Source of the DNA: Prevotella communis | GTDB lineage: Bacteria; Bacteroidota; Bacteroidia; Bacteroidales; Bacteroidaceae | Length of the DNA: 64,000 nt | NCBI RefSeq assembly: GCF_022024175.1 | Contig: NZ_CP091794.1 | Location: 1,240,001 to 1,304,000 of the forward strand | Direction of reading: 5' to 3' | Notes under the pieces: model-generated | The model's database searches: none | What the model saw: the letters and a program-made list of their open reading frames with translations, nothing else | Told to the model about the DNA's origin: nothing | Translations under genes and position numbers: made by a program | Shown: positions 24,127 through 33,371 of the stretch, in pieces | Layout: the number at the start of each line of letters is the position of its first letter | How positions within the stretch are numbered: position 1 is the stretch's first letter

Positions 24127-25704
24127 TTACTTGCTCACTTCGTTTTCCTCCTGCATATCGATGAACTGCCGGTTTGCATCGTAGAACTCGTACTGCAGGA
24201 AAGCCATCTTCTGGTTAGGAATGATGCGAACGCCCAATCCGTATTTCAGTTGCCAGCGACGTTTCAATGAGAATACGCCCTGATTGATGAATGCGGCAAC
24301 ATAAGGATGGACATGGAGTGTGAAACGCTTGATGCCTATCTTGTTGACAAGACGGTCAATTTTGCTCTCTAACTGGTCTGTGAACAGAATGCTGGATTTA
24401 ATCTTTCCAGTGCCATGACAGGTGGGACAACTCTCCTCTACGGCAACATCCATGGCCGGACGCACGCGCTGACGCGTAATCTGCATCAGTCCGAACTTTG
24501 ACAATGGCAGGATGTTATGGCGAGCACGGTCTTTCTTCATGTTCTCGCACATACGTTCGTAGAGCAGCTGACGGTCCTCTGCCAGGTTCATGTCGATAAA
24601 GTCTACGACAATGATACCACCCATATCGCGGAGTCGCAACTGGCGTGCCAGCTCGTCGGCTGCACCGAGGTTGGTCTCCAGGGCGTTGGCTTCCTGTCCG
24701 TTTTCTTTCTTGATACGTGTACCACTGTTGACGTCGACCACGTGCATAGCCTCTGTGTGTTCAATAATGAGGTATGCGCCGCGCTTGTAGTTAACGGTAC
24801 GTCCAAAACCAGACTTAATCTGCTTGGTTACGTCGAAATTGTCGAAAATGGGCACATTGCCTTTGTACAACTTGACAATGCTTGCTTTTTCTGGGGCAAT
24901 CAAAGAGACGTAATCATGGATCTGGTTGTAGATCTCAGGATCGTTAACATGGATGCCGTCATAGGTGGGGTTGAACAAATCGCGCAGCAATGCAACGGCT
25001 CTTGTCTGCTCTTCAAAGACCAGCTGTGGACGTTCTGTCGTCTTCTGTACCTTGGTAATGGCGTCTTCCCATCGTTTCAAGAGTACTTTCAGTTCCTGGT
25101 CGAGTTCTGCAGCTTTCTTTCCTTCTGCAACGGTTCTTACGATGACGCCAAAATTCTTGGGCTTCATGCTTTGTACCAGCTGCTTCAGTCGGCTACGCTC
25201 TTCTCCACGTTTAATTTTACTAGATACAGAAACCTTATCTCCAAAAGGTATCAATACCATGTAGCGCCCGGCAAAACTTAGTTCGCAGGTGAGTCGGGGA
25301 CCCTTGGTATTGATGGGCTCCTTGACTACTTGAACCATGATTTCCTGTCCAACCTTCAGAATATTCTGAATGCTTCCTTCCTTGGGAAGGGTAGGCTGGA
25401 TAGTGGCTTTTTGGATGGGATAGAGTTTCTTCCTGTCACTTGCTACCTGTTTCAGGTATTTCTCGTAAGAGCTGAATTGAAGTCCTAAATCAAGATAATG
25501 CAGGAAAGCATCTTTCTCAGAACCAACATCAACGAAGCAAGCGTTGAGTCCTGGCATCAGTTTCCGAACCTTGCCAACATAAATGTTGCCCACAGCATAC
25601 GAGGCCTCGCGGGGCTCGTTCTGATACTCCACCAGGCATTTGTCTTCCAACAATGCGATGGAGATTTCTTTTGGGCGCGCATCAATGATAACTTCGCTTG
25701 TCAT
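24127..25704 (-). CDS. rng: Ribonuclease E/G family protein
   Basis: A single-strand endoribonuclease of the RNase G type acting in rRNA and mRNA processing. The 525-residue protein has an S1-like domain near residues 38-125 (YVGKVRKLMPGLNACFVDVG). The catalytic DNase-I-like part has the metal Asp residues in VVDVNSGTRIKK and IIVVDFIDMN. The zinc-link CPTCHGTGK follows. The length matches RNase G rather than the long-tailed RNase E. It is the last gene of the HU/29-aa/rng run and has a leader of at least 50 nt after a stem-loop. Confidence 0.93.
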   Translation of the reverse strand: MTSEVIIDARPKEISIALLEDKCLVEYQNEPREASYAVGNIYVGKVRKLMPGLNACFVDVGSEKDAFLHYLDLGLQFSSYEKYLKQVASDRKKLYPIQKATIQPTLPKEGSIQNILKVGQEIMVQVVKEPINTKGPRLTCELSFAGRYMVLIPFGDKVSVSSKIKRGEERSRLKQLVQSMKPKNFGVIVRTVAEGKKAAELDQELKVLLKRWEDAITKVQKTTERPQLVFEEQTRAVALLRDLFNPTYDGIHVNDPEIYNQIHDYVSLIAPEKASIVKLYKGNVPIFDNFDVTKQIKSGFGRTVNYKRGAYLIIEHTEAMHVVDVNSGTRIKKENGQEANALETNLGAADELARQLRLRDMGGIIVVDFIDMNLAEDRQLLYERMCENMKKDRARHNILPLSKFGLMQITRQRVRPAMDVAVEESCPTCHGTGKIKSSILFTDQLESKIDRLVNKIGIKRFTLHVHPYVAAFINQGVFSLKRRWQLKYGLGVRIIPNQKMAFLQYEFYDANRQFIDMQEENEVSK

Positions 25705-25752
25705 GTGTTTGTCTTAACTTGATTTGTTACTCATAAAAACTGAAAAGGGCGC

Positions 25753-25776
25753 ACCAAACATTTAATAATGGTTGGT
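25753..25776 (-). terminator. Stem-loop between the 29-aa gene and rng
   Basis: ACCAAACATT and AATGGTTGGT pair with one mismatch, followed on the minus strand by GCGCCC and T-rich sequence. It may end the HU/29-aa transcript or lie in the rng leader, where RNase E-type autoregulation could act. Confidence 0.5.
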
Positions 25777-25812
25777 ACACTCCTTTCATCTTTCTTTTAC
25801 GTCTAAGCTGAT

Positions 25813-25902
25813 TTATTTGCTCTTATGACGATTCTTGCGCAGTCTCTTCTTACGCTTGTGAGTTGCCATCTTGTGGCCCTTCTTTTTCTTTCCGTTTGGC
25901 AT
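25813..25902 (-). CDS. 29-residue highly basic conserved protein
   Basis: Opens MPNGKKKKGHKMATHKRKKR and ends NRHKSK. More than half of the residues are Lys, Arg or His. Proteins of this size and charge with almost the same sequence are widespread in Bacteroidetes and are similar in style to the short bS22/AURKAIP1-type ribosomal peptides. A ribosomal or RNA-binding role is therefore likely but not shown. It lies between an HU gene and RNase E/G, both nucleic-acid proteins. It is too short for most gene callers. Confidence 0.75.
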   Translation of the reverse strand: MPNGKKKKGHKMATHKRKKRLRKNRHKSK

Positions 25903-25956
25903 AGTTGTAAAAATATTATTTGTTATTTAAATTAAAATCGCTTGTCAATCCAATTC

Positions 25957-26238
25957 TTATTTGTTATCCATGCGCTCGATAAAGCTCTTGCAGGGCTTGA
26001 AAGCGGGCAGGTCGTGAGCTTCAATGACGAGTGTTGTGTTCTTGGAAATATTGCGGGCAGTCTTCTGAGCACGATGCTTTACGATAAAGCTGCCAAATCC
26101 GCGCAAGTATACATTCTCTTTATTATTGGCCAAACTGGTGCGAATTTCTTCCATAAAAGCTTCTACCACAGTAGATACCTCCTTGGCATTGACACCTGTT
26201 TGCATAGCAATTGTTTTGACAATTTCTGCTTTGGTCAT
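25957..26238 (-). CDS. HU-family nucleoid DNA-binding protein
   Basis: A 93-residue protein of normal HU/IHF length that bends and packages DNA as a dimer. The N-terminal helices (MTKAEIVKTIAMQTGVNAKE) are followed by VYLRGFGSFIVKHRAQKTAR, the GFGSF turn and DNA-binding arm, and ending FKPCKSFIERM. Proline of the arm tip is replaced by a Ser/Lys/Asn-rich stretch (NISKNTTLVI). It has its own -7 box at 26286 and precedes the 29-aa basic gene. Confidence 0.92.
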   Translation of the reverse strand: MTKAEIVKTIAMQTGVNAKEVSTVVEAFMEEIRTSLANNKENVYLRGFGSFIVKHRAQKTARNISKNTTLVIEAHDLPAFKPCKSFIERMDNK

Positions 26239-26285
26239 CTTTGTATTTTCTTTAAGATTTTTATGATGTTTCTAATTTCGGACTG

Positions 26286-26293
26286 CAAAGATA
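26286..26293 (-). promoter_or_regulatory. Promoter -7 box for the HU gene
   Basis: TATCTTTG on the minus strand, 48 bases before the start codon. Confidence 0.6.
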
Positions 26294-26355
26294 CTCATTT
26301 TCAGTCAGATATGAAAACTTTTTTGCTTTTTTTTGAAAAAAACTCGCAAAAAGAC

Positions 26356-27060
26356 TTATTCTGAGTCCTTGAAATAGTCCTCTAATTCCTGCTTAGCCTC
26401 TGAATCATTGTTAGATAGGTCGCGAATGATGGTTCCTTTTTCCAATAGGGCTATGCGTGTGGAGATCTCTACGGTATGCTGCAGGTTATGACTGCTGACA
26501 AGGATGGTGGCATGTGTCTCTGCGGCATACTCCTTCAATGCACGCTTCAGGATATTCTGACTGGTGGGGTCCAGGAAATTGAAGGGCTCGTCCAGGATGA
26601 CGATAGGTGTCTCCCTGATAAGGGCAGAGATGATGCCAACCTTCTGCTTGTTACCTGCAGAGAGGTTGCGGATCAGTTTCTTCTGACCGAAGATCTCGCC
26701 ACCGGCGAAATGCTCGAACTTCTTCAGGCGCTCATTGATAATCTCCTGTGGCGTTCCGCATATTTTCCCAAGGAAAGAGAAATACTCCTCAGGCGTCAGG
26801 TAGTCAATCAGGAAACCTTCGTCGATATAGGCGCTGACCTGTTGTTTCCACTCTTCCGATAAGGCCGGATTGATGCCATTGATACCCACCTCTCCCTCAT
26901 CGGGCTTCAGCAGGTCGAGTATCATGCGGAAAAGGGTTGTCTTTCCCGCTCCGTTGTTACCAACTAAGCCAAGGATATCCCCGTCGTTAATAGTAAACGC
27001 GGGGATATCACATGCTCTTGTTTCTCCAAATTGTTTCTTAAGATTCGAGATCGTTATCAT
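26356..27060 (-). CDS. ABC transporter ATP-binding protein
   Basis: A 234-residue ABC ATPase. It has Walker [10 protein letters not shown], signature LSAGNKQK, Walker [14 protein letters not shown] and the switch His in VSSHNLQHT. The start is the ATG at 27060, whose ATGA overlaps the secA stop by four bases, so translation is coupled to secA. No permease gene is adjacent within the window, so the partner is unknown. The YtrB/CcmA-like layout (short, with [18 protein letters not shown]) suggests an exporter or a non-transport role. Confidence 0.88.
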   Translation of the reverse strand: MITISNLKKQFGETRACDIPAFTINDGDILGLVGNNGAGKTTLFRMILDLLKPDEGEVGINGINPALSEEWKQQVSAYIDEGFLIDYLTPEEYFSFLGKICGTPQEIINERLKKFEHFAGGEIFGQKKLIRNLSAGNKQKVGIISALIRETPIVILDEPFNFLDPTSQNILKRALKEYAAETHATILVSSHNLQHTVEISTRIALLEKGTIIRDLSNNDSEAKQELEDYFKDSE

Positions 27061-30000
27061 ACGAGACCTTTTCCGTGACAATTCTTGAATTTCTTACCGC
27101 TTCCACAGGGACAGGGATCGTTACGTCCTGGCATCTTGTCCCTGACAATAGGTGTGCGGGGCTGCTGGGCACGGGTATCGTTCTGTGCTGCAGCCTGCTG
27201 ACCTCTGTCAACGAGCTCTTCTTCCTGAACGCTCTGCTTGTTCTCTGTGTATTGCTGACGATTGGTGTGTTCCTCGGGGGCAGCCTCGCGAACCTCCTGC
27301 TGTTGCATCTCAGGAATCTGTCCGCGGTTCAGCACAGCCATCGTGCGGTTGTTCATCTCGTTAATCATGTTGTCCCATACCTTTGCACTCTCCAGCTTGA
27401 AGATAAGCAATGGGTCTTTCTGCTCGTAGCTGGCGTTCTGTACAGAGTGACGCAGTTCGTCGAGCTCACGCAGATTCTCCTTCCATGATTCGTCAATGAT
27501 ATGCAGCAGCATCTGCTTCTCGAACTCCTTGACCACAACCTTACACTCAGTCTCGTAGGCTTCCTTCAGGTTGCAGGCGATGTTGTAGACACGACGGCCA
27601 TCGGTGATGGGCACCATGATACGCTCGTACATATGACCCTGCTCCTCGTAAACACGCTGGATAACGGGCCATGCTACCTCACGGATATGCTCGGTCTTGC
27701 GGTTGAAGTTGGCCAATGCAGCCTGGAAGGCATCCTCGGCCAGTTTCTCGGGCTTCTCGTTGATGAACTGCTGTTCGGTGAAGGGCACCTCCATAGCGAA
27801 GAGATGCAGGAATTCCTCCTTGCAGCCTTCGTAGTCGTTGCGCTCAATAATCGTAGACACACGGTCCCAGATGGTGTTGGCGATATCCATGCCGATACGC
27901 TCACCCATCAGGGCGTGACGACGCTTCTCGTAGATAACCGTACGCTGCTTGTTCATCACGTCATCATATTCCAGCAGGCGCTTACGGATACCGAAGTTGT
28001 TCTCCTCAACCTTCTTCTGTGCACGTTCGATACTGCGTGAAATCATAGGACTCTCAATCATCTCGCCCTCCTTGAAGCCCAGACGGTCCATCACAGAGGC
28101 GATACGCTCAGAGGCAAACAGACGCATCAGCTTGTCTTCCAATGATACGTAGAATACAGAAGAACCCGGGTCACCCTGACGTCCGGCACGACCACGCAAC
28201 TGACGGTCTACACGACGGCTCTCGTGACGCTCGGTACCGATGATGGCCAGACCACCGGCAGCCTTTACTTCTGGTGAAAGCTTGATATCGGTACCACGAC
28301 CGGCCATGTTGGTGGCAATGGTAACGGCACCCATACCGTTGCTGTCCTGCTGACCTGCCAGAGCCACGATATCGGCCTCCTTCTGGTGCAACTTGGCGTT
28401 GAGCACCTGGTGGGGGATACCCTCGCGCTTGCCTGTCACAGGATCAACATACATATCGAGCATACGGCTCAGCAACTCTGAAATCTCGACGCTCGTAGTA
28501 CCAATCAGTGTAGGACGACCAGCCTTACGCATCTTGACAACTTCTTCAATCACAGCCTTGTACTTCTCGCGTGCTGTCTTATACACGCGATCATCCATAT
28601 CATTACGGGCAATGGGCTTGTTGGTAGGAATCTCCACAACATCCAGTTTGTAGATATCCCAGAACTCACCAGCCTCAGTAGATGCCGTACCTGTCATACC
28701 AGCCAGCTTGTGGTACATACGGAAGTAGTTCTGCAGGGTGATGGTGGCAAAGGTCTGTGTGGCAGCCTCTACCTTCACGTGCTCCTTAGCCTCTACGGCC
28801 TGGTGCAGACCATCGCTCCAGCGGCGGCCTTCCATGATACGGCCTGTCTGCTCGTCCACAATCTTCACCTCACCATCGATGACCACGTATTCATCATCCT
28901 TGTTGAACATGGTGTAAGCCTTGAGCAACTGCTGCAGGGTGTGCACGCGCTCACTCTGGATGGCGTAGTGGTTCATCAGCTCGTCCTTCTTGTTCAGGCG
29001 CTCCTCGTCAGAGAGACCCTTTTCTGCTTCCAGGGCAGACAGCTGTCCGGCGATATCGGGCAATACGAAGAGTTCTGCATCGTTGACCTGCTTAGCCAGC
29101 CAGGCAGTACCCTTGTCTGTGAGGTCGCAAGAGTTCAACTTCTCGTCAACCACGAAATACAGGGGCTCTACGGCCTCGGGCATCTTGCGGTTGTTGTTCT
29201 CCATATACTTCTCCTCAGTCTTCAGCATGCCGGCCTTGATACCCTCTTCTGAGAGGTATTTGATAAGGGGCTTGTTCTTGGGGAGTGACTTATGAGAACG
29301 GTAGAGTGAGAGGAAGCCCTCTTCAATCATTTCCTTATTATTGGTCTTCTGACCCTCGGTAATCTTCTGCTTGGCATCAGCAAGGAACTGTGTGGCCAAC
29401 TGCTTCTGTACACCAAAGAGCTTTTCTACCAGAGGCTGGTATTCCTCGAACATCTGTACCTCGCCCTTGGGCACGGGACCGCTGATGATCAGAGGCGTAC
29501 GGGCATCGTCAATCAGCACGGAGTCAACCTCGTCGACGATGGCGTAGTTGTGGGCGCGCTGTACGAGGTCGGCAGGTGAGATGGCCATATTGTCACGCAG
29601 ATAGTCGAAACCAAACTCGTTGTTGGTACCAAAGGTGATATCTGCCTGATAGGCCTTGCGACGCTCGGGAGAGTTGGGCTGATGCTTATCGATACAGTCA
29701 ACGCTCAATCCATGGAACATGTAGAGCGGGCCCATCCATTCTGAGTCACGTTTGGCCAGGTAGTCGTTCACGGTTACAACGTGTACGCCGTTACCTGTCA
29801 GGGCGTTCAGGAATACAGGGAGGGTAGCAACGAGGGTCTTACCTTCACCAGTGGCCATCTCTGCAATTTTTCCTTGGTGCAGGACAACACCGCCGAAGAG
29901 CTGTACGTCATAGTGTATCATCTCCCATTTCAGGTCATTGCCACCAGCTGTCCAGTGGTTATGATAGATAGCCTTGTCGCCATCGATGGTGACGAAGTCC

Positions 30001-30431
30001 TTGCGTGGGTCGCCAGCCAGTTCACGGTCAAAGTCGTTGGCTGTCACGATGGTCTCCTCGTTCTGTGCGAAGCGGCGGGCCGTCTCTTTCACGATGGCAT
30101 AGACCTCGGGCATCACCTCGTTGAGGGCTTTCTCGTATTCCTCGAGGGCCTCTTTCTCCTTCTTATCAATCTTGGCGAAGATATCGGCACGCTCATCCAG
30201 GGGAGTCTCCTCGATAGTGGCCTTCAACTTCTCAATTTCTTCTTTCTGTGCTTTTGCTGCAGCCTGCACCTGTTGACGAATCTCCTGCGTACGGGCACGA
30301 AGTGCGTCGTTATCCAATGCTTCAATCTTTGGAGATGCTGCTTTTACTAATTCTACGAAAGGCTGAATCTTCTTCATGTCGCGCGATGATTTGTCGCCGA
30401 ACAGAGCCTTCAGAATACTATTTAAATTCAT
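27057..30431 (-). CDS. secA: Preprotein translocase ATPase SecA
   Basis: Drives export of unfolded preproteins through SecYEG. The 1124-residue protein is long, as in other Bacteroidetes. It shows the DEAD-type motifs [14 protein letters not shown] and [15 protein letters not shown] and helicase motif [12 protein letters not shown]. The C-terminus has the zinc-binding motif [19 protein letters not shown] after a Gln/Ala-rich linker. An insertion near residues 330-450 adds length over the E. coli protein. It has a -7 box at 30475. The next ABC ATPase overlaps its stop by four bases. Confidence 0.97.
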   Translation of the reverse strand: MNLNSILKALFGDKSSRDMKKIQPFVELVKAASPKIEALDNDALRARTQEIRQQVQAAAKAQKEEIEKLKATIEETPLDERADIFAKIDKKEKEALEEYEKALNEVMPEVYAIVKETARRFAQNEETIVTANDFDRELAGDPRKDFVTIDGDKAIYHNHWTAGGNDLKWEMIHYDVQLFGGVVLHQGKIAEMATGEGKTLVATLPVFLNALTGNGVHVVTVNDYLAKRDSEWMGPLYMFHGLSVDCIDKHQPNSPERRKAYQADITFGTNNEFGFDYLRDNMAISPADLVQRAHNYAIVDEVDSVLIDDARTPLIISGPVPKGEVQMFEEYQPLVEKLFGVQKQLATQFLADAKQKITEGQKTNNKEMIEEGFLSLYRSHKSLPKNKPLIKYLSEEGIKAGMLKTEEKYMENNNRKMPEAVEPLYFVVDEKLNSCDLTDKGTAWLAKQVNDAELFVLPDIAGQLSALEAEKGLSDEERLNKKDELMNHYAIQSERVHTLQQLLKAYTMFNKDDEYVVIDGEVKIVDEQTGRIMEGRRWSDGLHQAVEAKEHVKVEAATQTFATITLQNYFRMYHKLAGMTGTASTEAGEFWDIYKLDVVEIPTNKPIARNDMDDRVYKTAREKYKAVIEEVVKMRKAGRPTLIGTTSVEISELLSRMLDMYVDPVTGKREGIPHQVLNAKLHQKEADIVALAGQQDSNGMGAVTIATNMAGRGTDIKLSPEVKAAGGLAIIGTERHESRRVDRQLRGRAGRQGDPGSSVFYVSLEDKLMRLFASERIASVMDRLGFKEGEMIESPMISRSIERAQKKVEENNFGIRKRLLEYDDVMNKQRTVIYEKRRHALMGERIGMDIANTIWDRVSTIIERNDYEGCKEEFLHLFAMEVPFTEQQFINEKPEKLAEDAFQAALANFNRKTEHIREVAWPVIQRVYEEQGHMYERIMVPITDGRRVYNIACNLKEAYETECKVVVKEFEKQMLLHIIDESWKENLRELDELRHSVQNASYEQKDPLLIFKLESAKVWDNMINEMNNRTMAVLNRGQIPEMQQQEVREAAPEEHTNRQQYTENKQSVQEEELVDRGQQAAAQNDTRAQQPRTPIVRDKMPGRNDPCPCGSGKKFKNCHGKGLV

Positions 30432-30474
30432 ATGTTGTATTGTAATATTGTTTCGTTTATTAAAAAATTGCGTG

Positions 30475-30482
30475 CAAAGTTA
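30475..30482 (-). promoter_or_regulatory. Promoter -7 box for secA
   Basis: TAACTTTG on the minus strand, 44 bases before the start. The adjacent upstream 30482-30515 is a perfect 8-bp inverted repeat (AGCGATTT / AAATCGCT) covering the -33 zone. Confidence 0.6.
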
Positions 30483-30515
30483 GCGATTTTTTACTAATTA
30501 TTAGCATAAATCGCT
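30482..30515. repeat. Inverted repeat abutting the secA promoter
   Basis: AGCGATTT (30482-30489) and AAATCGCT (30508-30515) around an AT-rich centre that itself contains TAATTATTA. It has no T-run on the minus strand for the phosphatase gene. It may be an operator or a weak terminator. Confidence 0.5.
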
Positions 30516-30535
30516 TATTATTTGTTTCTTACACC

Positions 30536-32122
30536 TCAGAATAAGGGCTTTGAGAAACACGCATTCGGGGCCCTGATACGGATACTGCGGGCTACTGTAG
30601 GCGCAATCTGGTCTACGGTAACGGGTGTCTGAATGCGCTCAGCATGAATGCCAGAGCCAAAGAATATAATAGGGAATTGTGTAAACGAAGCTCTTGAAAT
30701 CTCGTTTTCTTTTGTCTCCTCGTTGGTAATCGTCCAACCAGGAGCCGTCTCGATAACGATATCGCCACAGTTGTCTGGTGTATAGCCATTGCGTACCTTT
30801 AAGGTCTGCTCGTTCTGGCTGGTCAGCAGTTGCAGGGATGTATAGACATTACGCACACCTGACATCATGGCCAGGAATTCCTGCGAACGACTGAGGGCGT
30901 CACCCATGCTTATCTTCTTGGTTTCCAGCAATTGGCGGTTCAGGAAGATATGGTTGCGATAGGTGGTCTCGATATAGTTGCCCTGTCCCCAGACTGCACC
31001 CAGGTACATGTTCATCAGGTTCGCCGTGCGAGCCATGTAGAACGTTCCTGAAGGAATCTTATAGGCGCTGTAGTCAGGTATCTCTTCATCGAAATGTCCT
31101 GTGCTGGTGATGATATAGAGTACATTGTCACGTCCCATCTTCTCCTCAAGGAATGCCATGAGGCGACCCAACTCGTTGTCCAGGCGGATATAGGTGTCCT
31201 GCAACTCCAACTGACAATCTGTCACGGTCTTCTGGTCGTAAGTGCCAGCGTAGTAGGTCAGGCAAAGCAAGTCTGTAACTTTGTCATTTCCCATGCCACT
31301 GCTGGTGACGCATTGCATGGCCATGTCCGTGATGTCGGAATTGACCAGCGCGCTGGTCTTGTAGAGCTGGAACTGATGCGTGCCGTTGAACTTATGCTTG
31401 AAGGGCTTCACCTCGCCACCCTGAGTCAGGTATGAGTAGTTGCTGCCCAACAAGGAATAAGGCTCCCATTCCGTTGACTCTATCTTGTTGCGGGGAGCGC
31501 TGAGCCTGTTGTAGGCCTGCACCCAGAGCGGAAGTGCTTGTGAATAGTAGGAGGTAGAGCACCAGGTGCCTTGTTGGTCGTCAATCCAGATAGCGCTATT
31601 GGCAGCATGGCCTGCAGACAGTACTGCTGCATCACGGAAGGGTGCTATGGCATAGACCAGTGCCTTGCCACCAGAGGCAATCTTCAGTTCGTCACCCAGC
31701 GTCGACGTGAGCAGCTGGTTGGGCGATGTTTTCTCCGTGGTACTAACACCCGTGTATTTGGCGTCGTCCACACATCCCACAGGTCTCAGTGTCTTTCTGT
31801 TCAGCCAGCGCTGCCCTATAATATTATTATAATAAGGTGTGGTACCTGAATAGATTGCTGCCGTTGCCGATGCCCTGTCGATAGGCGTGAAGGGATAGGT
31901 AGCATTGGTATAGATTCTGCCATCATTAAGCAACTTCTGGAAACCCTTGTCGGAATAAAGTGGCATGAAAGCTTCCAGATAGTCACTACGCAACTGGTCA
32001 ATAGTGATGCTCACCACGATACGTGGTGCATCCTTGACTTGCCCTTGTACCTGGGCTGTCATGGTCTCTGCGTTGAAGCCGAGTACGGCCAGCAGCGTGA
32101 TGTACAGATATCTATTTGTCAT
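30536..32122 (-). CDS. PafA-like alkaline phosphatase/phosphodiesterase family protein
   Basis: A 528-residue exported enzyme of the alkaline phosphatase superfamily. A signal peptide covers residues 1-23. The first metal Asp lies in VSITIDQLRSDYLEAF, and the nucleophile region in TPIDRASATAAIYSGT, where Ser or Thr replaces the usual single Thr. Later metal ligands appear in ITSTGHFDEEIPDY and in the C-terminal part SGIHAERIQTPVTVDQIAPT, with the expected His. It probably releases phosphate from organic esters in the periplasm. It overlaps the upstream DUF4105 gene by 11 bases, so both are expressed together. Confidence 0.85.
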   Translation of the reverse strand: MTNRYLYITLLAVLGFNAETMTAQVQGQVKDAPRIVVSITIDQLRSDYLEAFMPLYSDKGFQKLLNDGRIYTNATYPFTPIDRASATAAIYSGTTPYYNNIIGQRWLNRKTLRPVGCVDDAKYTGVSTTEKTSPNQLLTSTLGDELKIASGGKALVYAIAPFRDAAVLSAGHAANSAIWIDDQQGTWCSTSYYSQALPLWVQAYNRLSAPRNKIESTEWEPYSLLGSNYSYLTQGGEVKPFKHKFNGTHQFQLYKTSALVNSDITDMAMQCVTSSGMGNDKVTDLLCLTYYAGTYDQKTVTDCQLELQDTYIRLDNELGRLMAFLEEKMGRDNVLYIITSTGHFDEEIPDYSAYKIPSGTFYMARTANLMNMYLGAVWGQGNYIETTYRNHIFLNRQLLETKKISMGDALSRSQEFLAMMSGVRNVYTSLQLLTSQNEQTLKVRNGYTPDNCGDIVIETAPGWTITNEETKENEISRASFTQFPIIFFGSGIHAERIQTPVTVDQIAPTVARSIRIRAPNACFSKPLF

Positions 32123-33284
32123 GAAAATGTCTCCAATATCTTAGCAGCAAACATAATGCCACAATTTCCATGCCTTCTGCGTAGTCTTGCCAGAAACTGC
32201 CAAGGAGGAAGGCCATTGTGCATAGCATGCTTAGGGTGAACCACGCTGTCCGTCTGCCTTTCAGTACAGGCCAGATAAAGAACAGTGAGAGTGGGTTGAG
32301 TATAAGTATTTGTAAGTTGATACTGGTAGTGGGATGCTCTGAGAATATCATGATGAAGAGCGCCAGACCAGCCAGTCCTGACAACGTCATGAGGAGGATG
32401 TCAAACCAGCGTAACGTCTTTTTCTTGATATACTCATAGGCAAAGATGACTATGGATAGTACAAGAAGCAGGATGCAGCACAGGGTGGGAGAGAGCGGGA
32501 AGTCTTCCTCGATAACCTGTACACCAGGCCGAACCAGTTCCCTGCGTTCCTTTACTAACGGTACGATCTCGCCATTCCGCTCAATGGTGGCGTGGTCGAA
32601 GTCGTATCTCAGGTTCTCAGGCAGGAACTCCTGCTCGCGGATATCCGTCTTGTGATCGGCCTTCACACCCAGCAAGAGGTCGTTGCCGAAGGTGGCCCAT
32701 GGATGGCGCGCGGTATGGTCACGGATCATCTCCCTGAACGACGGTGCATAGTCTTTTCTGGGGTTGTAGGCGATTTTCCCTTCGATGTTGTGCTCGATGA
32801 TATCCCTGGGACGTGTAGAACAGTTGTCGTAAAGGAAGTTGTAGCGATAGATGCGGTTCTCGGGCTTGTAGTTGATGGCGAGCGCATCCATAATGCGCTG
32901 CTTGTCCTCAGGCGTGAGGTTGAGCACCTGCTCCGTTACCTGACTGCCCCATTCTTCATAATAATCTAGGAAAGGTCTGGTGGGCGCGATGCCCAGTTCG
33001 TAGTCTGTCAGTCCAAAAACAAACCTTAACGCAAAATTTGGGGTCTTGAAATTGAAGACACCGTAATTGAATACCCAGTCGGCATTATTCCTTAAGTCAT
33101 GAACGCGAAGGGCTGTATGGCCATAGAGGCTGTAGATCTCTTCATGAGGCGAACAGGTGAGAAGTCCTATCTCCACACTGTCCATGGGATGTCTTACCTC
33201 GTCTTGTGCCGAGGCTGTCGTGGGTACTATAAAACCAAAAATGGCTATTAAAAGAGTCCTAAAAATGTTTTCGAATTGTTTCAC
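32112..33284 (-). CDS. DUF4105 periplasmic-domain membrane protein
   Basis: A 390-residue envelope protein. Residues 1-26 are a signal peptide ending TASAQ. Residues 35-250 match the DUF4105/Lnb-N style domain (LYGHTALRVHD, NYGVFNF, FLYDNCSTRPRD, with His, Asn-Cys conserved). Four C-terminal membrane helices follow (about 270-385). The start is GTG at 33284; it lies only five bases after the -7 box, so the mRNA may be nearly leaderless. The role is unknown; a link to cell-wall or lipoprotein processing has been suggested for the domain. It overlaps the phosphatase gene by 11 bases. Confidence 0.82.
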   Translation of the reverse strand: MKQFENIFRTLLIAIFGFIVPTTASAQDEVRHPMDSVEIGLLTCSPHEEIYSLYGHTALRVHDLRNNADWVFNYGVFNFKTPNFALRFVFGLTDYELGIAPTRPFLDYYEEWGSQVTEQVLNLTPEDKQRIMDALAINYKPENRIYRYNFLYDNCSTRPRDIIEHNIEGKIAYNPRKDYAPSFREMIRDHTARHPWATFGNDLLLGVKADHKTDIREQEFLPENLRYDFDHATIERNGEIVPLVKERRELVRPGVQVIEEDFPLSPTLCCILLLVLSIVIFAYEYIKKKTLRWFDILLMTLSGLAGLALFIMIFSEHPTTSINLQILILNPLSLFFIWPVLKGRRTAWFTLSMLCTMAFLLGSFWQDYAEGMEIVALCLLLRYWRHFHDK

Positions 33285-33288
33285 GATG

Positions 33289-33296
33289 CAAAATTA
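33289..33296 (-). promoter_or_regulatory. Promoter -7 box for the DUF4105 gene
   Basis: TAATTTTG on the minus strand with the GTG start five bases beyond it. It is divergent from the OMP promoter box at 33342. Confidence 0.5.
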
Positions 33297-33341
33297 ATCT
33301 ATATTTTTTACTTTCAGTGCTTTTAGTTCGATTTTTTTTAA

Positions 33342-33349
33342 TAATTTTG
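33342..33349 (+). promoter_or_regulatory. Promoter -7 box for the outer-membrane protein gene
   Basis: TAATTTTG, 22 bases before the ATG at 33372. It rules out the TTG at 33360 as a likely start. Confidence 0.55.
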
Positions 33350-33371
33350 CACCCTGATATTGAAAACGTAT

